DNA of 64,000 nucleotides from Tritrichomonas musculus (taxonomy: Eukaryota; Parabasalia; Tritrichomonadida; Tritrichomonadidae). The notes below the pieces were generated by a model. It worked only from the letters and a program-made list of their open reading frames with translations. It did no database searches and had not been told where the DNA came from. Below, in pieces: positions 1-10,233 of this stretch (position 1 is the first letter of the stretch; each line of letters begins with the position of its first letter). Where the stretch lies: the NCBI GenBank assembly GCA_039105265.1, contig JAPFFF010000037.1:310001-374000 (forward strand). The letters are read 5' to 3'. A program made the position numbers and the translations under genes.

Positions 1-872
1 AAGGATTTCTTCCTGCTGGCTCTTATGCATTTGGATGCAATCGTTTGCACAGACTTCTTAAACTTGTTTTATATGCATTTGCTCTTGGAACAGCTTGGTC
101 AGCATTAATGTGTATTTTACTCTGTGTTTTCCCACGTCAAGTTGCAAAATTATACGGAAAAGATGATAAATTCCTTTATTATGCCGAGAAGACAATGATT
201 TATTCTTTCTGTACAACATTTATCAACATGGGCCAGTTCACAATCGTTGTTTGCCTTGTTGCTACTAAGATGGTTACATTATCAATTGTAACTTCATGCC
301 TAACCTTACTTATTCCAATTCCAGTCTTTAGTACAGCACTTTATTTGACAGGTAAAGATAATCCAATCCGTCTCCATCTTGCATTCGTTGGTCGTGATAT
401 ATGGGCATTTGTTGTTGTTTGGACTGTTGCTGTTTGGAAACTTAGATTCTTATTAAGAACAGATCCAAGTGAACTTGGTGCAGATGCCAAAGAACTCAAT
501 GAAACTGATGAAACAACTAAACCAAAAGAAAAACGTACACATCAATCATCTTTCTACTGCAATGCACAAAGTACAAGTGCGCACGCAGGTACTCTCAGCT
601 TTACCGTTGCCTTATCTCTCAATAACCATAAGATTGCAGATGCAGAAGAAAAGAAGATTTTAGAAAAGGAAAGAGAAAATAAATTGAAACATCATCAAAG
701 TAGTTACATGCCTAAATTGAAGAATCAAGTTCCAACACCAAGTGAAGCTCCCAGACATCAAAGCTTTATGATTAAACCGAAAAAACCTGAAACAATTGCT
801 GATAATACTGAAACAAATCCAACAGAAGATAAGCCAAATGATGATACTACTCAATTTAAAGATGAAATATAA
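1..872 (+). CDS. MATE family efflux transporter, C-terminal part (5' end outside window)
   Basis: The reading frame is open from base 3 and has no start in the window, so the gene begins upstream. The first visible residues, GFLPAGSYAFG, followed by an Arg/Leu-rich helix start and several hydrophobic segments, match the second half of MATE (multidrug and toxic compound extrusion) transporters. These are polytopic membrane proteins that exchange cations for organic substrates. At least four membrane segments can be read (about residues 20-50, 70-95, 97-120 and 135-155, counted from base 3). A hydrophilic Lys/Glu-rich tail of about 140 residues follows and is probably cytoplasmic; it is longer than in bacterial MATEs. 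The TTG at 45 is in frame but is only an internal Leu codon. The substrate cannot be told from this fragment. The family call is fairly sure. Confidence 0.8.
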   Translation, partial: GFLPAGSYAFGCNRLHRLLKLVLYAFALGTAWSALMCILLCVFPRQVAKLYGKDDKFLYYAEKTMIYSFCTTFINMGQFTIVVCLVATKMVTLSIVTSCLTLLIPIPVFSTALYLTGKDNPIRLHLAFVGRDIWAFVVVWTVAVWKLRFLLRTDPSELGADAKELNETDETTKPKEKRTHQSSFYCNAQSTSAHAGTLSFTVALSLNNHKIADAEEKKILEKERENKLKHHQSSYMPKLKNQVPTPSEAPRHQSFMIKPKKPETIADNTETNPTEDKPNDDTTQFKDEI

Positions 873-1093
873 ATATAAAAAAAAATGCTTTGTACAAATG
901 AAATAAATTGAAATTGCTTTATATCTTTTTTTTTTATCATACAAACTTTTTGAATATAAAATGAAATTTTAAATAATCGCCAAGGCCATTTTTTGCATAG
1001 TTTTTTTCACCATTTAATGAATTTGAGAGAATACGTTTTCAATTTGGTATTTTAAACATAAAATTTTAATTCCAATAAAATTTGCTTGTTTGA

Positions 1094-3256
1094 ATGACTG
1101 TTCAGCTCGTACCAACACCACAATATTCCGAAGAATATGGAAGAATTGAGTATGAACTTCAACTTCAACTAAACGCTCCAAAACTCACAATAAGTGAATG
1201 CTACGATTTTGGCAACCCTCACGTTCAATCCGAATTTCAAAAATACTGTAAAACTATGTCAACACAAAATATCGTTGATATCTTCATTGCAACTTCTGAT
1301 ATACATCAACTTGTTTCAGATATTTCATCAAACGGCATTAAAGTTGACCCAACATATGGATTTAAATTTCGAGTAGGATCTTTTGAAGTTGACAAATCGA
1401 AAGAAATTATTGAAGTTATACGCCTCCAAGTAGCTCTTGGGGTTACTTTAAATCATCAGAAATTGGCACCTGATTTAAAATCAGGGTTTTTCACACAAGA
1501 TTTGCCATTGAAATCAAATCTTCTACCAGGATATGATTCATTATGCATTTCAGATCACCATGATTTTGTGGTATTTAATTCACGCCAAATAAAAACATGC
1601 AATTTAATAAAATTCAATGGAGGTAAAAATTTAGATCCAGCAAGTGATCAAGAATGCTTATGCGATCTTTGCAACAAAGAACCTGCAACTATTTGGTGTA
1701 TTAATGATTCTGCAAAATTATGCGCAAAATGCGATAGCTCATCACATTCAATAAATAAGATATTGGAGAAACATAAACGAATCAATCTTACAGATGCTCG
1801 AGTGATGATGGAATTTTGTCCAACCCATCACGAAGAAAAAGCTGAATACTTCTGCCCAATCTGTCAAGCACCAGTATGCATCGTCTGTAAGATGAGTGGC
1901 TCACATTCAAAAGGTAAAGAAAGCTCACATCCTTTAATTCCACTTCGAATCGCATATGCAGAAGCCATTGAAAATTCAAAGAAAGATGATGAAGAATTAA
2001 ATCGAAAAATTGATATTTTAGAGGAAAAAATGAAAAATAATGAAAAGAAACGCCAAAGGATCCTTCAAAATTCGGCTGACGTAGAGGAAGAGATTATGAG
2101 ACTAGCAGCAACAGCAATTGAAAAAGCAAAGCAACTTGCTGGCGATAAAATTCTACTTGTTAATTCATCACAAACCGAATTAATGAGGAAAAAAAATGAA
2201 TTGCTGCTTAATTCTCGATTTCTTGAATTACAAAAAAATTCAGTAGGTCCCCTTGCTTTCTTAAAAGCATTCAACAGACACCAAAAAATGTCAATTGAAC
2301 TCAATAAGCTTGACGATATTCCACCCGAAGTTCGAACTGACGCTGATTTATGTGTTTTTGGTAGTCTTGATGTTCAGGCAACATCTAATCAGCCAATTAT
2401 TACTGGTTTAAGCGATCAACAAACATTAAATGATAATTCCGTTTCATCGAATTATGTAAACAACAATAATAGTAATTCAAAAATTGAATTGCGTGAAACT
2501 AGCAATATTAATAATCAAAGTAATAAAAGTCATCGAACATATAACAACCAGAGCCCTGGATCAATCTCTCCAGTAAATTCACCTTCACAGAACTTAGAAC
2601 AAAGATCAAATTCAAGGATTCAAAATTCAGAAATCCCAGAATTTTCATCACTTGTCGAAATTTCACGTAGGAAAAACCAAAAATTAAGGAAAAAGGGACT
2701 CGAATTGGATTTTCAACCATTCCAAGGGAGCATGATTATCAAGGACCAATCATTATGCACCCAATTATATTTATGTTTTCCATTCAGAAATGTCCCACGT
2801 ACTCATTTACTTTTTTCTACAGAAAGGGATGGAAGGTCAATAACAACAATGCATCAAAAAATTGATGAAATTGGAATTTCAACCGTTTTAATCAAAAGCA
2901 AATCAAATAACTTTATTTTTGGAGGTTTTGCTGCTGCGAAATGGAACTCAAAAGGAATTCCGTTTGGTGATAAAAGCAGTACTTTCTTGTTTAGCTTATC
3001 AAGAGATGCTTTTATTCCATATCGTCCTCAAGTTAATGATGCTTGCTATTTGTATGCAACTCCAGACACACTAACTTTTGGAAAATATGACTTAGTACTT
3101 GCAGATAATTTTAATAAATGCTCAGCTGTGATAGAAAATTCTTATGGAATCGGACTTAAACAAGGAAGTGAAGAAGCCAAAATCTTTTTGGCAGGCGAAC
3201 CTGAATTTGTTGCAGATATTGTTGAAGTTTGGGGATTTTTCACAACAGAATCATAG
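1094..3256 (+). CDS. B-box zinc finger / coiled coil / TLDc domain protein
   Basis: A 720-residue protein. Residues 1-180 form a conserved-looking N-terminal region that I do not recognise. Two B-box-like zinc fingers follow: about 188-230 (CLCDLC...WC...CAKC...H...H) and about 241-283 (FCPTHH...FCPIC...CIVC...H). A charged coiled coil covers about 285-390. A low-complexity Asn/Ser linker covers about 430-530. A C-terminal TLDc domain covers about 560-720, seen as LLFSTERDG, FGGFAAAKW, FLFSLSRD and the closing IVEVWGFF. The B-box plus coiled-coil order recalls TRIM proteins, but there is no RING finger. TLDc domains occur in OXR1/NCOA7-type proteins and bind the V-ATPase in other eukaryotes; whether that holds here is inference. 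The ATG at 1094 is the first in the frame. Confidence 0.75.
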   Translation: MTVQLVPTPQYSEEYGRIEYELQLQLNAPKLTISECYDFGNPHVQSEFQKYCKTMSTQNIVDIFIATSDIHQLVSDISSNGIKVDPTYGFKFRVGSFEVDKSKEIIEVIRLQVALGVTLNHQKLAPDLKSGFFTQDLPLKSNLLPGYDSLCISDHHDFVVFNSRQIKTCNLIKFNGGKNLDPASDQECLCDLCNKEPATIWCINDSAKLCAKCDSSSHSINKILEKHKRINLTDARVMMEFCPTHHEEKAEYFCPICQAPVCIVCKMSGSHSKGKESSHPLIPLRIAYAEAIENSKKDDEELNRKIDILEEKMKNNEKKRQRILQNSADVEEEIMRLAATAIEKAKQLAGDKILLVNSSQTELMRKKNELLLNSRFLELQKNSVGPLAFLKAFNRHQKMSIELNKLDDIPPEVRTDADLCVFGSLDVQATSNQPIITGLSDQQTLNDNSVSSNYVNNNNSNSKIELRETSNINNQSNKSHRTYNNQSPGSISPVNSPSQNLEQRSNSRIQNSEIPEFSSLVEISRRKNQKLRKKGLELDFQPFQGSMIIKDQSLCTQLYLCFPFRNVPRTHLLFSTERDGRSITTMHQKIDEIGISTVLIKSKSNNFIFGGFAAAKWNSKGIPFGDKSSTFLFSLSRDAFIPYRPQVNDACYLYATPDTLTFGKYDLVLADNFNKCSAVIENSYGIGLKQGSEEAKIFLAGEPEFVADIVEVWGFFTTES

Positions 3257-3658
3257 TTTTTATTTAATCATAATTATATTTTTTATCTATTTTTTAGTTT
3301 GTATAAATATTTATCGTATATTAATAAATTATTTTTAATTGTATACAATTAAGCTTTAATTTTTTGCATTATTCCATTGAACATCACGAAAGCAAAAACA
3401 AAAAAAAAAAAAAAAAAAATGAAAGTTCAACTGGCAGCGTGGATATATATTTATACAATACAACACATGGAGAAAAAATTTGGAATGTCTAATTCTTAAC
3501 ATAAATATATAAAGTAAGAACACTATCCAAAATCAATTTGATTCAACATTGAATCGATATTACTAACAACATACAGTTTTTTTTTTTTGAATATTAACAC
3601 AAACATACAATACAAACTAAAAATGGTAAAAATGGTATTTCATACCACTAATGCCAAC
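3257..3658. other. Intergenic, convergent gene ends
   Basis: The space between the TLDc gene and the tail of the small minus-strand gene. It is AT-rich with a 20-base poly(A) run near 3400-3419. A splice-like string, ACTAACAACATACAG, lies near 3554 but has no coding sequence beside it. No gene seen. Confidence 0.5.
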
Positions 3659-4078
3659 TTATTTCCACCATATTTCATCTTGGTCAGAGTTGGAGTCAAA
3701 GAATTGGAATTCATCAGTCTCGTTGTCTCCAATCATGACACTAGATAAATCTAAAGTACAATCAAAGAGTGGAGAAGTTTGTATTTCTGGTGTTAATACT
3801 GGAGCTGGCTTAGCAGCAACAGAAGTTGAATCTTTAACAAAGTTATCGATTTCTGATATTTTTGGTTTCAAAACAACTTGATTTGAGTCATTCTGCTCCA
3901 CATTATCCTGCTCTTTAGCTTTGTTAAGATCATCGTCGATTATATGATGAGGTATAATCTGGTTATTGATACGTATTAGATTTTCTTTTTGATCTAATTC
4001 GTAAAAGCTAATTTTGTTGTTTTCTTTCCATGTAACCCATTTTCCTTTAATATGCGATTTAGGACGTCCAGGTTTCAT
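3659..4078 (-). CDS. Small protein with AT-hook-like start and W-Y-LD-PHHI domain
   Basis: A 139-residue protein of unknown function. It opens with MKPGRPKSH, an AT-hook-like GRPK core. Residues 13-48 follow, with W, T, Y, LD, NL and IPHHI at spacings shared with the small gene at 63366-63611. After an acidic stretch at about 50-60, the middle holds hydrophobic and Ser/Pro-rich runs, and the C-terminus is acidic (DSNSDQDEIWWK). The layout of a basic tip, a small domain and an acidic tail would suit a chromatin or transcription factor, but that is inference. The ATG (complement of 4076-4078) is the first after an upstream stop. A 14-bp inverted repeat (4122-4135 and 4166-4179) lies just upstream, in the probable promoter. 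The overlapping plus-strand frame is a shadow. Confidence 0.6.
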   Translation of the reverse strand: MKPGRPKSHIKGKWVTWKENNKISFYELDQKENLIRINNQIIPHHIIDDDLNKAKEQDNVEQNDSNQVVLKPKISEIDNFVKDSTSVAAKPAPVLTPEIQTSPLFDCTLDLSSVMIGDNETDEFQFFDSNSDQDEIWWK

Positions 4079-7000
4079 CGAAAGAGATGAAATGAAGATT
4101 TGAATTAAAATTTTATAAATATTCTATTTCAAAAAAACCGTTTTTACTCGCCTGTCATATTTAACTTTTTGAAATAGAAATTAAACAATTCTTTTTGATG
4201 TCTTTCAGTGTTAAACAAATATTTAAAGCTAAAACTCAGTAAAAATCATGGATTTATATATATATATATACTAAAAAATAAACAAATCAAAAAGTTTAAA
4301 AATTTTATCTGACTTTTTTTAAAATTTTTTTTTAAAATTTTTCCCAATACTGTCTATGTTTTAAATTTGGCTTCATTACGTTTCTTTTTAATTCAAAATT
4401 AAAAATTATTTCTGACCTTTTTCGTGATTTTTGAATGATTTTGTCCGTTTTGTTTTATTAATTCAATCATCTGAAAACAATACACAAAACGAATAATTTT
4501 TTTTTAAACAACGCATATGAAGCAATACAACTAAATGTGCGAATCGTTTGGTTAAAACCAAGAAGTTTGCAGATATTCATAGTATTATATGAAAAATTTT
4601 TAATTTTCCAGGTCAAATGCAATGGTCAATTTTTAAAATTAAAAATTTTTTACAAAATTTTAGTAAATAAGCCCTAATTGAAAGAAAAAATTGGAGAGAA
4701 AATGGGGGATAATGTAGTAAAGTCAAATTGGAAAAAGAACACTTCATTTTTATAAAAATTGGTGAATATTACATAATTTAATTATGATAATTTTTGTAAG
4801 ACTTACATCAAAAGAAAATATTGGTTAAAATTTGGTACCATAAAAGACGTGCTTGTTAAAATTATAGATCTCAATTTCCTTCTTATTCTTTTCAGAGGTA
4901 TTCATGTAGAGAAATTGACGAAATATTGTAATTTTGATCATTATTTCTTTATTTTTATTTTAAAACTAAGATTGTACTTTAATGAATAAGAATTTTATAC
5001 TCCTATTTTTGAGATATTTCTATTTTTATTTTTCTGAAATAAAAATGGCTTTATATTTGAGAGGCAGTATAATTTTTTTATATAAAAATTGATGTAATAT
5101 AGATATATATTTATATTTGTTTTATTTTTAATTATTGTATATATATTTAAATAATATATTAATATTTATATGTTTATAATATATTTTATTTCTAAAGATA
5201 TACATGTTTATATTTCATTTTATTTTTAAAAAATTTTTAACTTTTTCAGTTATTATATTGTTTTATTGAAATAATAAACTTTTTGTATCCTAGTAATATT
5301 ATTATTAAAACATTATTATAATTTATATTTATGATAAATATTACTATTTATATACAATATGTATTTTATATTTAAAATTTATATAATATATTAAATAGAT
5401 AAATTAACAAAAAAAAAATGAAAAATTCAATTAAACGATGATTTTAAATTGAATTTCTAAATATATTAGTTGGTTTGTATTGTGATTGTTTTTTGGTTTT
5501 CAATATATTAAATATTATAATTAATTTTATAAAATGGCAAATAATAATTTGACTAAATAGAAAATATTTTTTTAATATTTTTATGAAGATGAGCAAATTT
5601 ATATTTTTCAAGAATCATTTCACTAATAACTTCACTTCACCGAAAATAATCATCTCACATCACTGAAATAATAATAACGTACATAAATACGATGAAAAAT
5701 AATTCAAAATAATTCAAAATATTAATTACATTTTTCTTTAAAATGAGAGTATAAAGTAACTTATTTACATAATAAAATTTATTAAAATATATATTATTAT
5801 TATATTGTACAATTAATGTATTATTATTTCGTAAAGCAATTGAGAAATAAGTCATTTTCTAATATTTTTTATGTAAAATTGTGTTTAAATCTATATATGG
5901 CTAGTAATTTGGAAATAAAACAGATAATATATTTATTAAATAATGAATAAAATATTATTATTGATTTGTAATTCAATAATAATTTATTTGACTCGAGATA
6001 TAAACGAAATATCATTTTTTAAGTGGTTTTTAAATTCTCAACATCCATTAAAACCAATTATGGCAAATACCAGTATTTAATATATAGAAGTAAATAATCT
6101 TAATATTTTTTCATAAGATAAGATATTCATTCAATAAAACTAAGAATAAAAAAATCATATAACGAGTTTTCACTTCACATGAATACCTCTTTCTTTTCAA
6201 TTATTTCTTTCAAAAAGTCTATTCCAAATCTTACTCTAGGATCTAGATTTCATTTACAAATGTTTCGATATAATACTGAATTACTTTTATGATATATATT
6301 ATTTTAAAGCATTTAAACTATTTCTGAAACTATTTAAAATAAACCTACAAAATTAAGTGAGGAATTTTTATCCTTAGGTAAATGAGAACGGCCTTCAGAA
6401 TTTTTTTCTGATATAAAAATAATCTTATCTTAAAAAATATTTTATATAATAAAATATTTTAAGTTAAAATAATTCAAACATATTATATATAAATTAAATA
6501 TATTAATTAAAATATTATTAAAGTTATATATTTTAGAGGAAAAAATAAAATTTTCTTTTCTCAGATTTTAACGAATGATGAAAATTTTATACCATTTATA
6601 ATTTTAATCATTTATTAGCATCAAACCATATATTAAAAATTGAAAATAAATGAATGCAGAGTTATTTCAAAAATCATGATTTTATTATTTAAATTTGAAT
6701 TAGAATGATCATACAAATATTTTTGAGAAAAAAAACTTTTCAAAAGAAAAGAAGAAAAGGATATGAATCTATTTAAAAGAAAAGAGTCATTAAGTTATAT
6801 TAATAATTAAATAGAATACATTAATAAATATCTATTTTATATAAAAATATTTTATTATGTGCTATATATCTGAAGATAAATATATATTTTGAATATGAAA
6901 TATTGTTTGAACAGTATTATTCAATTTTATTTTTTTTTAATTATGTATATTTTAATTAATTTTCATATTTATTTTTTATTTTTAAGAAATTACTTAATAT

Positions 7001-7286
7001 ATATATAATTATATTTATAAAAATGTTCCAAAATCAGTTTTTTAAAAAATTAAAAAAAGATAAATGTATTTTCGCAGAGAGCCTCTCAATTTGCGAAGAT
7101 GGTTTGAATTGATACAACCGAATAAGCTTTCAAATGAGAAACTTTTTCTTAAGATTTTTATATCTCAAAACCCCTACATTCGATTATGTTTTTACCAAAT
7201 AAATTTTATTAAATATTAAATAGTATTCTTATTAATATAAGTTATATTGAAGAATTCGATTTTCCATAACCGCCGATTTCGGATCC
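4079..7286. other. Long AT-rich gene-free region
   Basis: About 3.2 kb with no convincing reading frame. It is dominated by A/T runs and TA-rich tracts (for example 5090-5400 and 6780-7020). The only ORF above 60 codons (5655-5855, minus) is a low-complexity Tyr/Asn/Ile string. A 14-bp inverted repeat with a 30-nt loop lies at 4122-4179. The stretch leads into the transposon repeats at 7287. Confidence 0.5.
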
Positions 7287-7653
7287 CCTCAGCTACTTAA
7301 TCTCAAGTGACAGATTCGCATTCACAGAAGAATAATCTCATCCTTTGATCCATTAATGTTTCTCAGACAGCAGATCGCAATTTTCAGATTCAATTTCAAG
7401 TCCTTGTCCTCAGCTACTTAATCTCAAGTGATAGATTCGCATTCCCAGAAGAATAATCTCATCCTTTGATCCATTAATGTTTCTCAGACAGCAGATCAGC
7501 ATTCTCAGATTCACAATTTTACGTCCTCGTCCTCAGCTACTTAATCTCAAGTGACAGATTCGCATTCCCAGAAGAATAATCTCATCCTTTGATCCATTAA
7601 TGTTTCTCAGACAGCAGATCACAGTTTTCAGATTCAATTTTACGTCCTCGTCC
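7287..7653 (+). repeat. Three tandem ~122-bp repeats, left subterminal array
   Basis: Three copies begin with CCTCAGCTACTTAATCTCAA at 7287, 7408 and 7531, giving a period of 121-123 bp. They are nearly identical, with a few substitutions and small indels near the unit ends. Each unit holds CATCCTTTGATCCATTAATG and ends in a CAGATTCAATTT-like run. The reverse complement of the same unit appears at 10664-10845 on the far side of the transposase, which ties the array to the element. Confidence 0.9.
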
Positions 7654-7707
7654 TTTTAAGACAAATCGTGAACTTTTAAAACAAACCTACTGCATAGACT
7701 GTTTCAA

Positions 7708-7746
7708 TATTGTTTCATTTGTACTGATCACACAAATGAAACAATA
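7708..7746. repeat. 15-bp perfect inverted repeat (hairpin)
   Basis: Arms 7708-7722 and 7732-7746 (TATTGTTTCATTTGT and its exact complement) flank a 9-nt loop. The hairpin lies inside the left subterminal region of the dead transposon. Confidence 0.8.
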
Positions 7747-7950
7747 ATGATATAGAAAACTTTAGTTTGCTTTTATATCATTCTCAGACAAATCGTGAAC
7801 TTTATATCGAACTTTTATAGAGAACTTGCTGCATATAATTTTATATCGAACTTTTAAAGTAAACTTGCCGCACGAACTTTTATATCGAAATTTTAAAGCG
7901 AATTTGCTACATGGACTTTTATATTGAACATACTTTTAATTTTTTAGATC

Positions 7951-7992
7951 GTCGGCTTTGCGGCCGTTTTTTCTTCCGGCTGCAAAGCCGAC
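7951..7992. repeat. GC-rich hairpin, 16-bp stem
   Basis: Left arm 7951-7966 (GTCGGCTTTGCGGCCG) pairs with 7977-7992 (CGGCTGCAAAGCCGAC) with one mismatch, around a pyrimidine loop (TTTTTTCTTC). The pairing extends outward to AGATC/GAATCT with one bulge. Such GC density is exceptional in this AT-rich DNA. It lies between the left repeat array and the 26-bp array of the transposon. Confidence 0.85.
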
Positions 7993-8134
7993 GAATCTAC
8001 TTTTATTATAATTCTTTTTTTTAATCTAAAGAAATAATGTATATATATATATAATTATACGTTATTTCTTTATTCTCAATCACAGATTCACACCTTTATC
8101 GATTCAGATCATTTTATTTTGTAGATCACAATAG

Positions 8135-8360
8135 AGTGTTGATCGCAATCACACTTTCATGATGAAGATCACAATCACACTTTCATGATGAAGATCTCAT
8201 TCACACTTTCATGATGAAGATCACAATTACACTTTCATGATGAAGATCTCATTCACACTTTCATGATGCAGATCACAATCACACTTTAATGATGCAGATT
8301 TCATTCACATTTTCATGATGAAGATCACAATTACACTTTCATGATGCAGATCTCATTCTC
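8135..8360 (+). repeat. 26-bp tandem repeat, alternating two versions
   Basis: Seven complete 26-bp units (8161-8342) with partial units at both sides. Two versions mostly alternate: one with GATCACAATCACACTTTCAT and one with GATCTCATTCACACTTTCAT, so the higher-order period is 52 bp. The array sits just beyond the 3' end of the transposase pseudogene. There are no unique spacers, so it is not a CRISPR array. Confidence 0.9.
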
Positions 8361-8427
8361 AGGAAGATATTTCAATAAAAAAATAAAAATATTTTTTTTT
8401 TAGTTAAAAGAAGCTTAAACTTAAGTT

Positions 8428-10233
8428 TTAACGATAATCATCATCAGATGATTCTGTATCAAAATCTTCTTCTTCTTCATAAAGATCATTTAGGCCTGAA
8501 TCTTCTATCATTAGGTTTGTGATTAATTGATTAGAATCTTCTTCTTCTTTTTGAACTTCTCTGTATGCTTCCACTAATCCTGGAATACTCCAAGCAGATA
8601 TCATATGATCTGGAGTTATTCTTGACCATGCACGCATTAAGAGGCCAGTAACAATTGAGAATCTGTTTTCGTCATTGTATATTTGATTCTTTGATAAACT
8701 TCTTAGTATTGACTTTGCAATACCAAACACTCTTCGGTCAAGTGGCTGATAAGTACCTGTTCCGTTGGCAGGAACAAAGATTAGCTGTATTCTGAGCTTC
8801 TTGGCAAGTTTTTTTACTTCTTTCGTTCTGTGAGCTTTTTAGCAATCCAAGACTAATGCACATGGAAAACCTTCTGCAAAGTGTTCATGAAGGTGATTTA
8901 AATATTTTAGCATGATTGTTTCGTTCATCCAACCTTGCTGGTTTCCAGTTTCCCAGACTTCTGTGCTGTCTGTTATTCTGAATTTACTTGTAGCTGCTTC
9001 AGTTTTTCCTTTTGTTAATAGGATTAATGGCTTACCTTCTTTTATGGTGCATGTTCCTATTGCTGTAAAGCATTCTTTGGCGTTTCTTTTAGCATCCACT
9101 ACGACTTCTTGAGTATTTATGGGTACAAATGACTTAGTACTTCCGTTGTTTATCTTTACCGACGTCTCATCCATGTTGAAAACTAAGTCTTCTCCATATT
9201 TATAGAATGCTTCAGCAAGTATACGAACGTATTCTTTAACGTATTCCTGATCGATCGCTCCTCTGCGTGCAAAGTGTGCTATTCGCCAACTAAAACGATT
9301 CCTTTTTGCAAATAAATGCAGCCAACCGTCACTAAACACAGGTTCTGAGAGGTAGTACCTTTTAAGAATTTCTTTGTATCGATCATCGTTTTCATTAATT
9401 TCATCTTCTTCTTGGCCTTTACTTATCAAATCTTCAACACTACGCGCCATTTCAATAAATTCATCTGAATCCGTCTTGTCATTAATATAAATCTCTTTCT
9501 TCATATAGGAGAACAATTGATACACAGCACGTTCAGCCAAGTTTCATGGACATTTATAAATATCTATTGCGCAAGCACGAATTAAATTTTTAGTTATATG
9601 CGTTCCATTTGAAACTAGTACTTTTAAATGATCAGATAGTATTTTTTCTGTCGCTGGTAAAAATATTCGATTTGTGATTGGATCAACTGAACTTACTTTG
9701 TCTGTTTCTGTTTTACTATAATCAATAATCATATGCATTTCGAGCAGTTTTTTGAAACGATTATAAACTTGAAATCCAGTTCTACCTGGAAAATATATGG
9801 TGATATTTCCAAAGTTCATTTGATCTTTTAACATATCGTTGATCCTAATGAGTAGTTTATCTTCTTCATCATTCCATTGAGGATACTTACGTTGAATAAA
9901 CATAGGAAAATGGTGATTCCATAAATATACAGAAGGATTCTTTGCCATTTCAACGATTAAATCTTGGACACTTGAACTTACAAAGTATTCAAAAAGATCA
10001 TTTGGTTGAAACCAACAGCTTTTTGCATGAATATAAAATGCATCTGATATTTCTTGATATGAGTAAACTTTCAACCGTGGAATCTCTTTATATATACGGG
10101 TAACAAGATTCTGAAATGAAGTAGATTTCGGAGCTTCTTTCTTGATTTCATCAATCTTGACAAAGTCACTTCGAGATAACATCAGAGTCGCCATTGAACT
10201 CGACAAAAAAATGATATGAAACGAGAGAATCAC
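8428..10233 (-). pseudogene. DDE_1 (pogo/CENP-B-like) transposase pseudogene
   Basis: One continuous minus-strand frame of about 600 codons is broken by two in-frame stops: TGA at 9544-9546 and TAA at 8836-8838. No frameshift is needed between the three pieces. In order it shows a Myb/trihelix-like DNA-binding region (WNDEEDKLL ... FPGRTGFQVYNRFKKLL), a helical region, then a DDE_1 core. The core has FNMDETSVKI (first Asp), CALVLDC (second Asp) and GTYQPLDRRVFG (third Asp), which is the QPLD signature of pogo/CENP-B-like transposases. The C-terminus is acidic, as is common in this family. The upstream start could be the Met at 10233 or the later MATLML at about 10194. All three catalytic Asp are present, so decay seems recent, but the gene as it stands cannot make one protein. 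Confidence 0.8.

Noticed and set aside
3554-3568. ACTAACAACATACAG, resembling the trichomonad 3' splice motif
   Set aside because: No open frame follows on the plus strand and no paired donor with coding sequence lies upstream; the motif is also three bases too long.
5655-5855. 66-codon minus-strand ORF
   Set aside because: Low-complexity Tyr/Asn/Ile composition in an AT-rich gap, with no homology pattern.
8161-8360. Regular 26-bp repeats that could suggest a CRISPR array
   Set aside because: The units are contiguous with no unique spacers, there are no cas genes, and the context is eukaryotic.
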